Part shown: positions 25,320 through 35,190 of the stretch, one piece after another
How positions within the stretch are numbered: the first letter of the stretch is position 1
Layout: every line of letters begins with the position of its first letter
NCBI RefSeq assembly: GCF_013141765.1
Contig: NZ_WHOD01000135.1
Coordinates: forward strand, 1-55,992
Length of the DNA stretch: 55,992 nt
DNA from: Paenibacillus foliorum
GTDB lineage: Bacteria; Bacillota; Bacilli; Paenibacillales; NBRC-103111
Direction of reading: 5' to 3'
Notes under the pieces: generated by a model
The model's input: only the letters and a program-made list of their open reading frames with translations
What the model was told of the DNA's origin: nothing
Database searches by the model: none
Made by a program: the position numbers and the translations under genes

Positions 25320-26510
25320 CTATTCGTTAGTTTTCCATATGTTTGAAGCCTCTATCCATTGCAATGCCTCATCAACTGAACCAGCTAGTACGTTCACATG
25401 CCCCATCTTGCGGTTATGCTTGGCTTCATGCTTGCCGTACAGATGAACTTTAGCCGTTACTCCATCAGCTTGCTGCTCCGATTCAGGCTGTACAATCCAA
25501 TCAAGCAGAGGCTCGACGTGCTGTCCGAGCACATTGCCCATCACAACCGGCGTCAGGAGCTCTGTTGAACCCAAAGGCAGATTGCATATGGCTCGTACAT
25601 GCTGCTCGAACTGCGAGGTTTTGCACGCCTCCATCGTATAGTGACCGGAGTTATGCGGCCGTGGCGCCAGCTCGTTGACGAATAATTCACCTTCCTCGGT
25701 CAAAAACAGCTCAACAGCAATCAGCCCAATCACGCCCATAGATTCAGCGATTTGCATTGCCAGACGCTCTGCTTCCTGCTGAATGTGCTCCGATGTCCGG
25801 GCAGGAACTATAGATAGATGCAAAATATTATTGACATGTATATTTTCCGCTGCCGGGAAAGTCTTCACTTCCCCTCGCGGACTTCTAGCCGCAATGACAG
25901 AGAGCTCTTTCTCAAAGTGGATAAACTGTTCCAAAACAAGCTCCGTCTTAGCCCGGCTCAACGTTTCGTAAGCTTCCTCCACCTCATCAAGCGAGCGGAT
26001 AACCCACTGCCCTTTGCCATCATAGCCGCCCGTTGCAGTCTTAAGCACACAAGGTGTGCCAAAACGTGTCACGGCTTCGTGCAGTTCAGCCGCACTGTTG
26101 ATTTCCGCATACGGTGCAACCTTCACGCCCGCAGCTTCAATCGCACGCTTCTCACGCAGACGATGCTGTGTTGTGTACAGCAGCTTGCTGCCCTGCGGCA
26201 CGTAGGACTCCGCCATCAATAGCTCTGTAACATCGGCATCGACGTTTTCGAACTCATACGTGATAACGTCCGACTCCTCTGCGAGCGCTCGGGCAGCCTC
26301 CACATCGTGGTAATCCGCCGTAATTTGCCGATCGGCCACCTGACCGCAAGGCGAGTCCGGCGTTGGGTCCAGCGTGACGAAGCGATAGCCCATCGCGCGA
26401 CCCGATAATGCAAGCATTCGACCTAGCTGTCCACCGCCCAGAACACCGATGGTGCCTCCTGGACGAATCACCTTTGTCGCATCCATAACGCCGTTCCCCT
26501 TGTCACTCAT
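25320..26510 (-). CDS. purK: N5-carboxyaminoimidazole ribonucleotide synthase
   Basis: A 396-residue ATP-grasp enzyme converting AIR and bicarbonate to N5-CAIR. Motifs are GTIGVLGGGQLGRMLA, LKTATGGYDGKGQWVI, EQFIHFEKELSVI and ELAPRPHNSGHYT. The ATG overlaps the purE stop (ATGA). An internal ATG nine codons in is also possible, but the overlap favours the first. Confidence 0.97.
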   Translation of the reverse strand: MSDKGNGVMDATKVIRPGGTIGVLGGGQLGRMLALSGRAMGYRFVTLDPTPDSPCGQVADRQITADYHDVEAARALAEESDVITYEFENVDADVTELLMAESYVPQGSKLLYTTQHRLREKRAIEAAGVKVAPYAEINSAAELHEAVTRFGTPCVLKTATGGYDGKGQWVIRSLDEVEEAYETLSRAKTELVLEQFIHFEKELSVIAARSPRGEVKTFPAAENIHVNNILHLSIVPARTSEHIQQEAERLAMQIAESMGVIGLIAVELFLTEEGELFVNELAPRPHNSGHYTMEACKTSQFEQHVRAICNLPLGSTELLTPVVMGNVLGQHVEPLLDWIVQPESEQQADGVTAKVHLYGKHEAKHNRKMGHVNVLAGSVDEALQWIEASNIWKTNE

Positions 26511-26992
26511 TCCAGCACGCTGCTTTCGATTACCGCTTGGCGGGTGCGCTCGCGGCGATCACGTACCTTTTGCTGCAGCTCAGGGTCGAAAGCCCCGATG
26601 ATTTGTGCTGCTAATAAACCTGCATTTGTTGCACCAGCGTGGCCTATCGCTACAGTAGCTACCGGAATGCCTCCCGGCATCTGTACAATGGACAGCAGCG
26701 AGTCTAACCCGTTAAGCGTGGACGTTTTGACAGGAACGCCAATAACCGGCAGCTCCGTTTTCGCGGCAACCATACCGGGTAGATGAGCGGCTCCACCCGC
26801 TCCTGCAATAATGACCTTTAATCCTCGTTCAGCCGCCGATGCCGCATAATCAAACATCAGGTCTGGCGTACGGTGGGCTGATACAACCTTTTTCTCATAA
26901 GGAACCCCAAGCTCTTCCAACATGTCGCAAGCGTGCTTCATGGTTTCCCAATCCGACTTGCTTCCCATAATGACTCCTACAAGAACAGACAT
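26507..26992 (-). CDS. purE: N5-carboxyaminoimidazole ribonucleotide mutase
   Basis: A 161-residue class I PurE, moving the carboxyl of N5-CAIR to give CAIR. Motifs are GVIMGSKSDWETM, VSAHRTPD and AGGAAHLPGMVAA. It is the first gene of the operon; GGAGGTTCGAA precedes the ATG. Upstream lie an attenuator, guanine riboswitch, promoter and PurBox pair. Confidence 0.97.
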   Translation of the reverse strand: MSVLVGVIMGSKSDWETMKHACDMLEELGVPYEKKVVSAHRTPDLMFDYAASAAERGLKVIIAGAGGAAHLPGMVAAKTELPVIGVPVKTSTLNGLDSLLSIVQMPGGIPVATVAIGHAGATNAGLLAAQIIGAFDPELQQKVRDRRERTRQAVIESSVLE

Positions 26993-27019
26993 TTCGAACC
27001 TCCATGGTTTTCACTATAT

Positions 27020-27056
27020 AAAAAACAAAAACGCCCGGCAAATAGAACGCCTAACA
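27020..27056 (-). terminator. putative riboswitch-controlled terminator
   Basis: On the minus strand TGTTAGGC pairs with GCCGGGCG (one mismatch, several G-U pairs) across a 9-base loop, followed by TTTTTGTTTTTT. Its place between the guanine aptamer and purE fits transcription attenuation. The alternative antiterminator pairing was not worked out. Confidence 0.6.
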
Positions 27057-27205
27057 CAAGAAGTCGATTGTAAGGTATTCCGTAAGTACTTCCCCTTCAA
27101 CTAAATCGACAATCCCCATAAGCAGCCTATCAACAGGACGACAAGAATAAACCCAAGCGCAAGCTAAGGCCTAGCACCATTGTGCTGACCTTTCTGTTCA
27201 CGCTA

Positions 27206-27272
27206 CTCGTAGTCCAAAAATTAAAGGTTTCTGGGTAGATACTTACGGGCCATATCCCCGACATTATACGAG
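27206..27272 (-). ncRNA. guanine riboswitch (purine aptamer)
   Basis: A 67-base purine aptamer in the pur leader. P1 is CTCGTA / TACGAG, the P2 loop GATATGG, the core AAGTATCTACC, and P3 CCAGAAA / TTTTTGG. The specificity position in GACTAC is C (the equivalent of C74), so it should bind guanine rather than adenine. Excess guanine would favour the downstream terminator and shut the operon. Confidence 0.93.
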
Positions 27273-27320
27273 ACGCATCGACATTTTTAGCTAATAATAG
27301 CAGGTAACTTTTACGTTTTT

Positions 27321-27350
27321 AGTTTACCAGTGATCAAAGGTTCATGTCAA
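27321..27350 (-). promoter_or_regulatory. pur operon promoter
   Basis: Perfect TTGACA (27345-27350), 18-base spacer and TAAACT -10 (27321-27326), about 50 bases before the riboswitch aptamer. Confidence 0.75.
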
Positions 27351-27354
27351 CCTA

Positions 27355-27403
27355 AAAAGACGAACGATATGTGAAATTCAACCTTAAAAAGTTCGCATTT
27401 CAT
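27355..27403 (-). promoter_or_regulatory. PurR operator (paired PurBoxes)
   Basis: Two inverted CGAAC cores, at 27361-27365 and (as GTTCG) 27391-27395, stand directly upstream of the pur -35. The distal one reads AAATGCGAACTTT on the minus strand, close to the B. subtilis PurBox AWWWCCGAACWWT. PurR should bind here and release on PRPP. The distance between cores is 25 bases. Confidence 0.75.
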
Positions 27404-27408
27404 CTGAA

Positions 27409-28101
27409 TCATTGGTCATATTCATTCCACTTGCTTCCATTTTGTTTCAATTTGATAAGTATCTCATAGATTCCGTGAATTTCTTCGGCGGTCAAATCCC
27501 CTGCTGACAGCTCATCTACAGTAGGTTCCAGCCACTTTTCAACCATTTGCAGCCCTTGTTCAAGCAGAACCTCATTATCAGGATCATCCTCAAGCAGAAA
27601 AAACAGCATATCCTCAGCTTTCGCCAATTGTCCATTCTCCGAATAATAATTCATCAATAATTCCGTTATCCGTGGTGGCATCCGATAATGCTGCATTTTA
27701 GGCAATAACTCAAAAATTCTTTCCTTTATATCCACCTTATACTCATCCGCCTCAGCAAGACGGTTTATTTCAAGCAGCAGCTCTATAGACTTCAACCGAC
27801 ATCCCCATCCGTCCGCTTCCTGTCCGTTTTCAAGCAGCACCTCGCTTTCTGCCTTCAGCATGTCGCTAAGAAGCAATCCCTTCCCCGCATCAAAATGTCC
27901 TTGTGTGGACAACAAAGAGATTAAGTCTTTTGCTGATAAAGCGCGTACGAGCTTCGAATTCAGCCCCAGCAGCTGTTTCATCGATTGTGCCAGCAGCTCC
28001 AATGCCTCGGTAAACCGTTGATTTCGCCGCTGAAAAATAACTTTGCCCAGCACCACGCTGAATTGTTCGATCATTCGCAGCAGATAGTCTCTTTGGTACA
28101 T
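27409..28101 (-). CDS. DUF6483-like, helical-repeat hypothetical protein
   Basis: A 230-residue soluble, almost wholly helical protein, resembling the uncharacterised DUF6483 family (N-terminus MYQRDYLLRMIEQF). Residues about 165-215 (NGQLAKAEDMLFFLLEDDPDNEVLLEQGL) look like a tetratricopeptide-type repeat, suggesting protein binding. Function unknown. GGAGGAATCGGG precedes the ATG. It ends only about 6 bases before the PurBox pair, so its transcript may run into the pur leader; no terminator is visible in between. Confidence 0.6.
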   Translation of the reverse strand: MYQRDYLLRMIEQFSVVLGKVIFQRRNQRFTEALELLAQSMKQLLGLNSKLVRALSAKDLISLLSTQGHFDAGKGLLLSDMLKAESEVLLENGQEADGWGCRLKSIELLLEINRLAEADEYKVDIKERIFELLPKMQHYRMPPRITELLMNYYSENGQLAKAEDMLFFLLEDDPDNEVLLEQGLQMVEKWLEPTVDELSAGDLTAEEIHGIYEILIKLKQNGSKWNEYDQ

Positions 28102-28355
28102 CCCGATTCCTCCGTTCTAAAACAGCTGTCTTCCTATTTCTATTGTAGCGTAAATAAAACTTTATGGAAAAGTTTGCAGCATGTTTGGCCTAATCATTGC
28201 TCGTTCTTACAGCCCCCGGGAAACTCCACTCACCTCAGAAGTATCACTAAAAATATTAGTTTTGTATAAATGTAGACGTATATCGTTTATTGTTCTAAGG
28301 TGAAAAACTCTTTACACTAATAGGTATTGCATTTAAATAGGAATGAATGACTGGC

Positions 28356-28369
28356 GTAAACGTTTATTT
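28356..28369 (+). promoter_or_regulatory. cre-like / LacI-type palindrome before the GH95 gene
   Basis: TAAACGTTTA palindrome (28357-28366) about 40 bases before the fucosidase start. It resembles a catabolite-response element or LacI-family operator, but the outer bases fit poorly. The rest of 28102-28405 shows no gene. Confidence 0.45.
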
Positions 28370-28405
28370 TTGACTACTATTATACATAATTGAGGGGGAT
28401 TCACT

Positions 28406-30712
28406 ATGAATTCAAGTCAACACAATCAGGAGACCAAGCTGTTCTACCGTAACCCGGCAAAACGCTGGCTCCAAGCTCTCCCGCTTGGGAACGGCCGGAT
28501 CGGCGCAATGGTCCATGGTGAAATCAACCGTGAGGTTATCCAACTTAATGAGGATACAGTTTGGGCGCGTGGTCCGAAAAATCGTAACAATCCGGATTCT
28601 CAGCACACTGCCGAAGAAATCCGCCGACTTCTTAAAGAAGGACAAGTAGAGGAAGCTCATGATATAGCCGATATGGGAATGATGGGAGTTTCACGAAGAC
28701 AGCCGCCTTATCAAACCTTGGGCGAGCTCAACTTATTTCTCCCTGGACAAATGGAGAGTGAAGTCTCCAATTATTATCGCGAGCTGGATTTAGAAACCGG
28801 CATTGTCAAAATAAGCTACCGTATTGGTAATACCGTGTACACAAGAGAGGTGTTTTCCAGCGCTGTCGATCAAGCACTGATCGTGAGGCTAACAGCCGAT
28901 CAACCCAATCAAATCCGTGTTGGCGCGAATTTATTCCGTAAATTTGACGCTCTTACGGAAATTGAAGGTCCGGATTCTGTCTGCATGGACGGGCAATGCG
29001 GGGTATGGGGAACGCGGTTTCATGTTAAATTGAAAGTTATTCATGAGGGAGGAAGCAGCAGAACTCTTGGAGACCATATCTTCGTAGAGGCTGCTAATTC
29101 CGTCACTTTGATTTTGACGGTCGCTACCGACTACAGACATAAGGAGTATCGGGATCACTGCTTGAAGGAGCTGCAGAATGCCGCAAGCCATTCCTATGAC
29201 CGTTTGCGTGAACGACATATTGCGGAGCATCGGCAATGGTTTGATCGAATGGATCTGTCGATTTCCGGAAAAAATACTAGTGATTTGCATAACCTTCCGA
29301 CAGATGAGCGTCTCGCCCTTGTCAGAAACGGCGGAGAGGATCTTGGGCTGGTGACACTGTTCTTCCATTATGGACGTTATCTGTTGATCGCAAGCAGCCG
29401 TCCGGGTACAATCCCCGCCAACCTGCAAGGAATCTGGAATGACAGCTACGTCCCTTCATGGGATTCGAAATATACCATTAATATTAATATCCAGATGAAT
29501 TACTGGCCTGCGGAAGTATGCAACCTGTCAGAGCTGCACTTCCCTTTATTTGATCATTTGGATATCATGCTGCCTAATGGCCGTGAAACAGCGCGAGTAC
29601 AGTACAATTCCCGCGGCTTCATGTGTCATCACAATACCGACCTATGGGGAGATACGGCTCCGACCGACTTTGCACGGGCTGGATTATGGCAGATGGGTGC
29701 GGCCTGGTTATGTTATCATCTATGGGAGCATTATACGTATAGCCTGGACAAGGAGTTTCTGGCAACCCGTGCTTATCCTTTAATGAAGGAAGCCGCTCTA
29801 TTTATTTTGGATTTCATGGTTAAGGATGAGCAAGGGAATCCACATATCGGCCCCACTGTTTCTCCCGAAAACATATTCCGGCTTCCTAATGGGCAAACCG
29901 GACGAATTTGTATGGATCCAGCGATGGATGTACAGATTGCCAAAGGACTTTTTGAACGGTGCATAGAAGCTGCCGACATATTGCAAGTGGATGAGCAGCT
30001 GCGAAACGAATGGAAAGAGGCCGGCAGCAGATTGCCTGAGCCTAAGATCGGGAAATATGGACAGCTTCAAGAATGGGACGAGGACAATGAAGAGTTCGAT
30101 CCCGGGCATCGCCACCTATCCCATCTATTCGGGATTTACCCGGATCACCAGCTGCTGCGCGAGGAGAAATGGTCCGATGCGGCAAGAGTTGCCTTAGAAC
30201 GTCGGTTGGAGTACGGCGGCGGCGGAACGGGCTGGAGTCTGGCCTGGATTATCAGCTTGTGGGCACGATTTGGAGAAGGTGACCGATCCAATGAAATGAT
30301 CACCAAGCTGCTGCGTGTCAGCACAGCAGACAACATGCTCGATCTTCATCCGCCGCTTATTTTCCAAATAGACGGCAACTTAGGCGCAACCGCAGGTATC
30401 GCGGAGATGCTGCTCCAATCGCATGAAGGAGCCCTCCAGCTGCTTCCGGCGCTGCCAACCTCCTGGACTAACGGATATGTCAGAGGCTTGCGGGCACGTG
30501 GCGGTTATGAGGTTTCGCTTCGTTGGCAGGATAACCAGCTAGAGCTTGCGGAACTCCGATCTATGGCAGGAGGACTCTGCGTGATTCAGGCGCCATTCGA
30601 TATTCATGTTTCATATGAAGGACAGCCGGTTGCCCTCAAGAAATTGTCATCCGGAGAGACCGAATTTATGACCGAATCAGGCGCAATATATGAAATTAGA
30701 GTTGTTGCTTAA
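28406..30712 (+). CDS. glycoside hydrolase family 95 (alpha-L-fucosidase-like)
   Basis: A 768-residue GH95 enzyme, a family of inverting 1,2-alpha-L-fucosidases and alpha-L-galactosidases. Order: N-terminal beta domain (PLGNGRIGAMVHGEINREVIQLNEDTVW), linker, (alpha/alpha)6 catalytic barrel, C-terminal beta domain. The barrel has the HHNTDLWGD block (about 408-415), the DPGHRHLSHLFGIYPD segment and Glu556 in LQEWDED, the expected general acid. No signal peptide is seen, so it should act on imported oligosaccharides. GAGGGGG precedes the ATG. A terminator follows, so it is transcribed apart from the regulator gene downstream. Confidence 0.9.
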   Translation: MNSSQHNQETKLFYRNPAKRWLQALPLGNGRIGAMVHGEINREVIQLNEDTVWARGPKNRNNPDSQHTAEEIRRLLKEGQVEEAHDIADMGMMGVSRRQPPYQTLGELNLFLPGQMESEVSNYYRELDLETGIVKISYRIGNTVYTREVFSSAVDQALIVRLTADQPNQIRVGANLFRKFDALTEIEGPDSVCMDGQCGVWGTRFHVKLKVIHEGGSSRTLGDHIFVEAANSVTLILTVATDYRHKEYRDHCLKELQNAASHSYDRLRERHIAEHRQWFDRMDLSISGKNTSDLHNLPTDERLALVRNGGEDLGLVTLFFHYGRYLLIASSRPGTIPANLQGIWNDSYVPSWDSKYTININIQMNYWPAEVCNLSELHFPLFDHLDIMLPNGRETARVQYNSRGFMCHHNTDLWGDTAPTDFARAGLWQMGAAWLCYHLWEHYTYSLDKEFLATRAYPLMKEAALFILDFMVKDEQGNPHIGPTVSPENIFRLPNGQTGRICMDPAMDVQIAKGLFERCIEAADILQVDEQLRNEWKEAGSRLPEPKIGKYGQLQEWDEDNEEFDPGHRHLSHLFGIYPDHQLLREEKWSDAARVALERRLEYGGGGTGWSLAWIISLWARFGEGDRSNEMITKLLRVSTADNMLDLHPPLIFQIDGNLGATAGIAEMLLQSHEGALQLLPALPTSWTNGYVRGLRARGGYEVSLRWQDNQLELAELRSMAGGLCVIQAPFDIHVSYEGQPVALKKLSSGETEFMTESGAIYEIRVVA

Positions 30713-30753
30713 ATTGTATGAATAGGCGTCTCGTAAAGCTTTGAGCCAAAGGT

Positions 30754-30790
30754 AAGACCAACTCCTGAACCATATACAGGGGTTGGTCTT
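30754..30790 (+). terminator. terminator after the GH95 gene
   Basis: AAGACCAAC..CCTG / CAGG..GTTGGTCTT hairpin followed by TTAAGATTTT; it separates the fucosidase gene from the AraC regulator gene. Confidence 0.85.
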
Positions 30791-30833
30791 TAAGATTTTA
30801 ATTAAGTAAAACAGCACAGCGAGGAAGTTGAAT

Positions 30834-33146
30834 ATGAACATATTAAAAAAATGGTTTAATCGCCGTACGATGTATTCAAGTATTTTATTCTCCTATTTGC
30901 TCATGCTTATTATCCCCCTGTTAATTGAAACCTTCAGTTATTTTCAATATTCTAACTTGATCAATAAGGAAACCGAAGCGTATAACTTGTCTTTACTAAA
31001 ACAATCTCAACGGGTGTTAGACGACCGTTTGCAAAGTATTGAAGAAATGACGATAAATCTTTCGCTGGACACTCAAGTACAGCGTTTTATTAATGTATCC
31101 GAAAATATGGATGCCGTAGATAAATACAATATGAGCAAGTTGATTGAAACCTTATCCAACTATAAGAAAACGAATAGCTTCATTTATGGCATTTATATAT
31201 ATTTTCCGAATTCGAATTCTGTAATAACGGAAACCGCTAAATCTACGGCCTCTGATTTTCATAAATATGTATATCGATATGCAGACTGGGGGTTCGATGA
31301 CTGGAAATATTCAATCAATCAAAACCACAATCTGGAGTATAGAACATCTCAAATTACGCAAAGCGAAGCATCTGATCCAAACCATGTCATTAGTCTGCTG
31401 CAATCCGTATATCAAGGCTCTCTCAAACAACCAGTGGCCACTATCGTGATTACCATTGATGAAAAGAAAGTAGAGAAGCTTCTTTCCAACGGACCCTCGG
31501 CGTTAGGTAATCTGTATGTTCTGGATCGTTCCGGCCACACCATATTTGGAATTGGGGATCCATCCCTATTATCCATACCTAAAGAAGAGCTGCTCAATCA
31601 TCAAAGCTCTCGTATCCACGTGGACAACCAGCAGTATCTTGTTTCGAGTATTCATTCAACCTACCGTGAAAGGCAATACGTGTCGATTACATCCGTTGAA
31701 TTCATAAAGAATGATTTAAAAAGAATTACCGATTTAGTCATCTTAGTAACGATTGGTTTGATTACCGCTGGCATCGCCCTAGCCTTTATCCTGGCTAAAG
31801 GAAAGTACAGGCCGATAAAAAAATTAGCTGATGCTTTTTCAGCAAAAATGAGGGCTGTTCCAACTGATGCAGCTAACGAGCTCAAACAAATTGAATGGAT
31901 TGCTGACAACGCTTTTAAGGAAAATGAGAATTTCTTGCATGCTATGCAAAGGCAGATGCCTGTAATGCGTTCCAACATGCTTTTAACCTTAATGAAGGGT
32001 AGCATCACTGACGAGGAAAACTCCTTCGAAGACATCGGTATACAATTTAATGCCCCTTATTTCAGTGTAATTATAGTTCATGTGGATCAATATCACGAAA
32101 GCAAGCTTAAGGAACTCAATTTGTCTAAATTTGTAATCAGTAATGTGCTGGAGCACCTGGGCAGGGAATTGGGCCCCTCGTATGCCGTAGATTTGGATGT
32201 TGACCGCGTAGCTCTGTTAATCAACTTGAGTGATGAGAGCGATGCCGTTCGACAAAGTTTACATGAGGTCGCTATAAAAGCTTTGGAGTTTATTGGAGCT
32301 AAGTTTAATAATACGATCACGGTTAGTATCGGGGATATTCATGATAAGCTGGAGGGCATTTATCACTCCTATCTAGAGGCTTCCCGAGCGATGGAATATC
32401 AAATCATACGGGGATACAGCAGCATTATAAGCTTTGATGAAATTAAAGCGATGCATAAACCGCAAACTTATGTATATCCGATACAAACGGAGGAGCTGCT
32501 CATTAGCAGCATCAAACACGGCGACATCAAAAAAGTTCGCGAAATAATGAATGATGTTTACGAAATGAATTTTGTATCCGGTCAATTGCCTTTGGAAATG
32601 GCGCGCTGCTTGTTTTTTGACATGATGGGTACATCTATTAAGGTGTTGAATTCTTCCGTTATGGATTTCGAAAAGATTTTTGCCGATGGTCCGCAGCCTT
32701 ATGAACGGCTTATTTCCAGTCGCACCATACAAGAAATGCAGGCAACACTTTTGTGGATTTACGAGCAAATTTGTCAGCATATCCATGAGGATAAGAAAAA
32801 GAACAGCAACCATTTGGAGGATCGCATCACGGCTTATTTACAAGAAAATTATGCAGACCCCAATCTCAGCTTGACGAAAGTAGCCGATGTTTTCAACCTG
32901 AGCTCGACCTATTTATCCGGATTATTCAAAGAACAAAGTGGGGAAAACTTCCTGAATTATGTAAACAAGCTAAGAGTTGAAGCCGCCAAAACGATTCTAG
33001 TGGAGCAGTCCGTATCACTCCAGGAAATCGCAACCAAAGTAGGCTATTCCAACAACGTCGTTTTGATTCGAAATTTTAAAAAATACGTTGGAATGACGCC
33101 TGGTGAATACAGGGATAAAAGCACTTTAACCGATCGTAAGAATTGA
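30834..33146 (+). CDS. membrane-bound AraC family regulator with extracellular sensor
   Basis: A 770-residue regulator of the type common in Paenibacillus sugar loci. An N-terminal membrane helix (about 15-38) is followed by an outside Cache-like sensing domain to about 295, a second membrane helix (LVILVTIGLITAGIALAFIL), a cytoplasmic linker and a C-terminal AraC HTH pair (LSLTKVADVFNLSSTYLSGLFKEQSG ... LQEIATKVGYSNNVVLIRNFKKYVGMTPGEYR). It probably senses extracellular sugar or a loaded binding protein and activates the transporter genes next to it. GAGG lies 9 bases before the ATG at 30834. Confidence 0.88.
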   Translation: MNILKKWFNRRTMYSSILFSYLLMLIIPLLIETFSYFQYSNLINKETEAYNLSLLKQSQRVLDDRLQSIEEMTINLSLDTQVQRFINVSENMDAVDKYNMSKLIETLSNYKKTNSFIYGIYIYFPNSNSVITETAKSTASDFHKYVYRYADWGFDDWKYSINQNHNLEYRTSQITQSEASDPNHVISLLQSVYQGSLKQPVATIVITIDEKKVEKLLSNGPSALGNLYVLDRSGHTIFGIGDPSLLSIPKEELLNHQSSRIHVDNQQYLVSSIHSTYRERQYVSITSVEFIKNDLKRITDLVILVTIGLITAGIALAFILAKGKYRPIKKLADAFSAKMRAVPTDAANELKQIEWIADNAFKENENFLHAMQRQMPVMRSNMLLTLMKGSITDEENSFEDIGIQFNAPYFSVIIVHVDQYHESKLKELNLSKFVISNVLEHLGRELGPSYAVDLDVDRVALLINLSDESDAVRQSLHEVAIKALEFIGAKFNNTITVSIGDIHDKLEGIYHSYLEASRAMEYQIIRGYSSIISFDEIKAMHKPQTYVYPIQTEELLISSIKHGDIKKVREIMNDVYEMNFVSGQLPLEMARCLFFDMMGTSIKVLNSSVMDFEKIFADGPQPYERLISSRTIQEMQATLLWIYEQICQHIHEDKKKNSNHLEDRITAYLQENYADPNLSLTKVADVFNLSSTYLSGLFKEQSGENFLNYVNKLRVEAAKTILVEQSVSLQEIATKVGYSNNVVLIRNFKKYVGMTPGEYRDKSTLTDRKN

Positions 33147-33274
33147 TAATGAAGATAATATAATGTTTACCACAAATATAATCAACGCCTAGAAGTATTG
33201 ATTCTTTACCGATTTCTGCGACTTCTTTATGATAAACCTCATGCAGCGATAGATAAGGAATGGAGGTAAAGGTT

Positions 33275-34243
33275 ATGGAGGTAACCCGCAAGGAAGCAAC
33301 CACGGAAGTATTCAATCAGCGACGTGCAGAGCCTACAAAGCTTCAAATGCTCAGCAAGGATCTTCTGAGGAATAAGTACATTTATCTAATGATGCTTCCA
33401 GGGATTTTGTATTATATCGTATTTCACTATATTCCCATGTACGGAGCTACGATAGCCTTTAAACATTTCACACCTGTGGCCGGTATATGGGGCAGCGAGT
33501 GGATAGGGTTCAAGCATTTTCAAGACTTCTTCAATAGTTATTATTTTTTGCGAATCATTAAAAACACCCTATTAATTAATTTCTATTCCTTATTATTTGG
33601 TTTCCCCGCACCGATCATTTTGGCTTTGTTGTTGAATGAGGTGCGAAAGCTATGGTTTAAAAGAACGGTTCAAACGTTAACTTATTTACCTCACTTTGTA
33701 TCTGTAATGGTTATATCCGGTTTGATTGTTGATTTCACTTCCAAAAACGGATTGATCAACGATATCATCGAATGGTTTGGGGGGACCCGAGCAAACTTGC
33801 TGATGAATGAGGATCTATTTCGGACGATTTTTGTCAGCTCCGGCATATGGCAGGAGATCGGATGGGGCTCGATTATTTATTTGGCCGCGTTATCAGGAAT
33901 CGATCAAGAGCAGTACGATGCAGCAAATATAGACGGTGCCGGCCGCTTTAGACAGATGCTGAGTGTCACACTGCCGGGTATTATGCCGACCATTATCATT
34001 TTGCTCATACTGAGAATTGGCCATATGATGGACGTGGGATTCGAGAAGGTCATCCTGCTGTATAACCCTTCCACTTACGCAACAGCTGATGTCATATCTT
34101 CCTTTGTTTTTCGAAAAGGTATAGTTGATGCCAATTATAGCTACAGCGCAGCTATCGGGTTATTCAATTCCCTCATTAATTTTGTCCTGCTGATTGGGGC
34201 CAATAAATTAAGCCGAAAATATTCGGACTCGAGCTTATGGTAG
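33275..34243 (+). CDS. ABC sugar importer permease (LplB type)
   Basis: A 322-residue inner-membrane permease with six predicted segments and the ABC-contact EAA loop EQYDAANIDGAGRFRQML...LPGI. The N-terminus (LRNKYIYLMMLPGILYYIVFHYIPMYGATIAFKHF, split across the first helix) is typical of LplB/YteP oligosaccharide importers. The ATG at 33275 has GGAGGT upstream. It forms an operon with the next permease (12-base gap) and the lipoprotein. No ATPase gene is present. Confidence 0.9.
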   Translation: MEVTRKEATTEVFNQRRAEPTKLQMLSKDLLRNKYIYLMMLPGILYYIVFHYIPMYGATIAFKHFTPVAGIWGSEWIGFKHFQDFFNSYYFLRIIKNTLLINFYSLLFGFPAPIILALLLNEVRKLWFKRTVQTLTYLPHFVSVMVISGLIVDFTSKNGLINDIIEWFGGTRANLLMNEDLFRTIFVSSGIWQEIGWGSIIYLAALSGIDQEQYDAANIDGAGRFRQMLSVTLPGIMPTIIILLILRIGHMMDVGFEKVILLYNPSTYATADVISSFVFRKGIVDANYSYSAAIGLFNSLINFVLLIGANKLSRKYSDSSLW

Positions 34244-34255
34244 GGAGTGGAACAT

Positions 34256-35134
34256 GTGAAACGAAATATTGGCGAGACTCTTTTTGACACAACGAATGTC
34301 ATCATCCTTGGTTTACTGACAATTGCGACGTTATATCCATTTTTGCACGTAGCTTTCGCTTCCATCAGCAGCCCTTCGGAGCTTGCAGGCCACAGTGGTT
34401 TACTGTTATTTCCGCGTGGCATCCAATGGGAAGCTTACAAGCTTGTGCTCAGTAATAATTTGATTATAACCGGCTACAAGAACACTCTAATCTACGTAGT
34501 TGTAGGCACTACCTTGAATATCATTGTGACTTCATTAATGGCATATGCGCTTTCACGCAGAGGAGTTATGCTACGAAACCATGTCATGATGTTCATCGTG
34601 TTTACGATGTTCTTTAGCGGAGGCTTGATTCCAACCTATCTTATGATAAAAGGCTTGGGACTATTAAATACAATGGGTGCCATTGTTTTACCGGGCTTGA
34701 TCAGTACGATGAATCTGATTATTATGAGAACTTATTTTCAATCGATCCCGGAGAGCTTGGAGGAATCAGCGAAGCTTGATGGTGCAGGTGATTGGGTTAT
34801 TTTACTCAAAATTATTATCCCATTATCCATGCCGGTGATTTCAGTAATGATTTTGTATTACGGCGTTGGTCACTGGAATGCGTGGTTTAATGCTTCTATT
34901 TACTTGAACAAGCCGGAGCTATTTCCTTTGCAGCTTGTTCTCCGAAATATATTGATTGGCAACAGCACCGATGACATGATGGTATCCCTTGGAGTTGACC
35001 AAAAAGGTCAGGACATGAGCGAAGTCATCAAATATACGACCATTATGGTTGCAACTATTCCCGTGCTGCTTGTGTATCCTTTTCTGCAAAAGTACTTTGC
35101 CAAGGGCGTTATGATCGGCGCCATCAAAGGCTAA
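34256..35134 (+). CDS. ABC sugar importer permease (YtcP type)
   Basis: A 292-residue permease partner with six membrane segments and the EAA loop ESLEESAKLDGAGDWVILLKIIIPLSMP. The family signature MFFSGGLIPTYLMIKGLGLLNT is present. The start chosen is the GTG at 34256, 8 bases after AGGGAG; the upstream GTG at 34247 lies inside the ribosome site. Confidence 0.9.
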   Translation: MKRNIGETLFDTTNVIILGLLTIATLYPFLHVAFASISSPSELAGHSGLLLFPRGIQWEAYKLVLSNNLIITGYKNTLIYVVVGTTLNIIVTSLMAYALSRRGVMLRNHVMMFIVFTMFFSGGLIPTYLMIKGLGLLNTMGAIVLPGLISTMNLIIMRTYFQSIPESLEESAKLDGAGDWVILLKIIIPLSMPVISVMILYYGVGHWNAWFNASIYLNKPELFPLQLVLRNILIGNSTDDMMVSLGVDQKGQDMSEVIKYTTIMVATIPVLLVYPFLQKYFAKGVMIGAIKG

Positions 35135-35190
35135 GCCATAGTGACATCCTTTCAGGTATATAAACTAAAAAGTGTAGGGGGAAATTTCTC

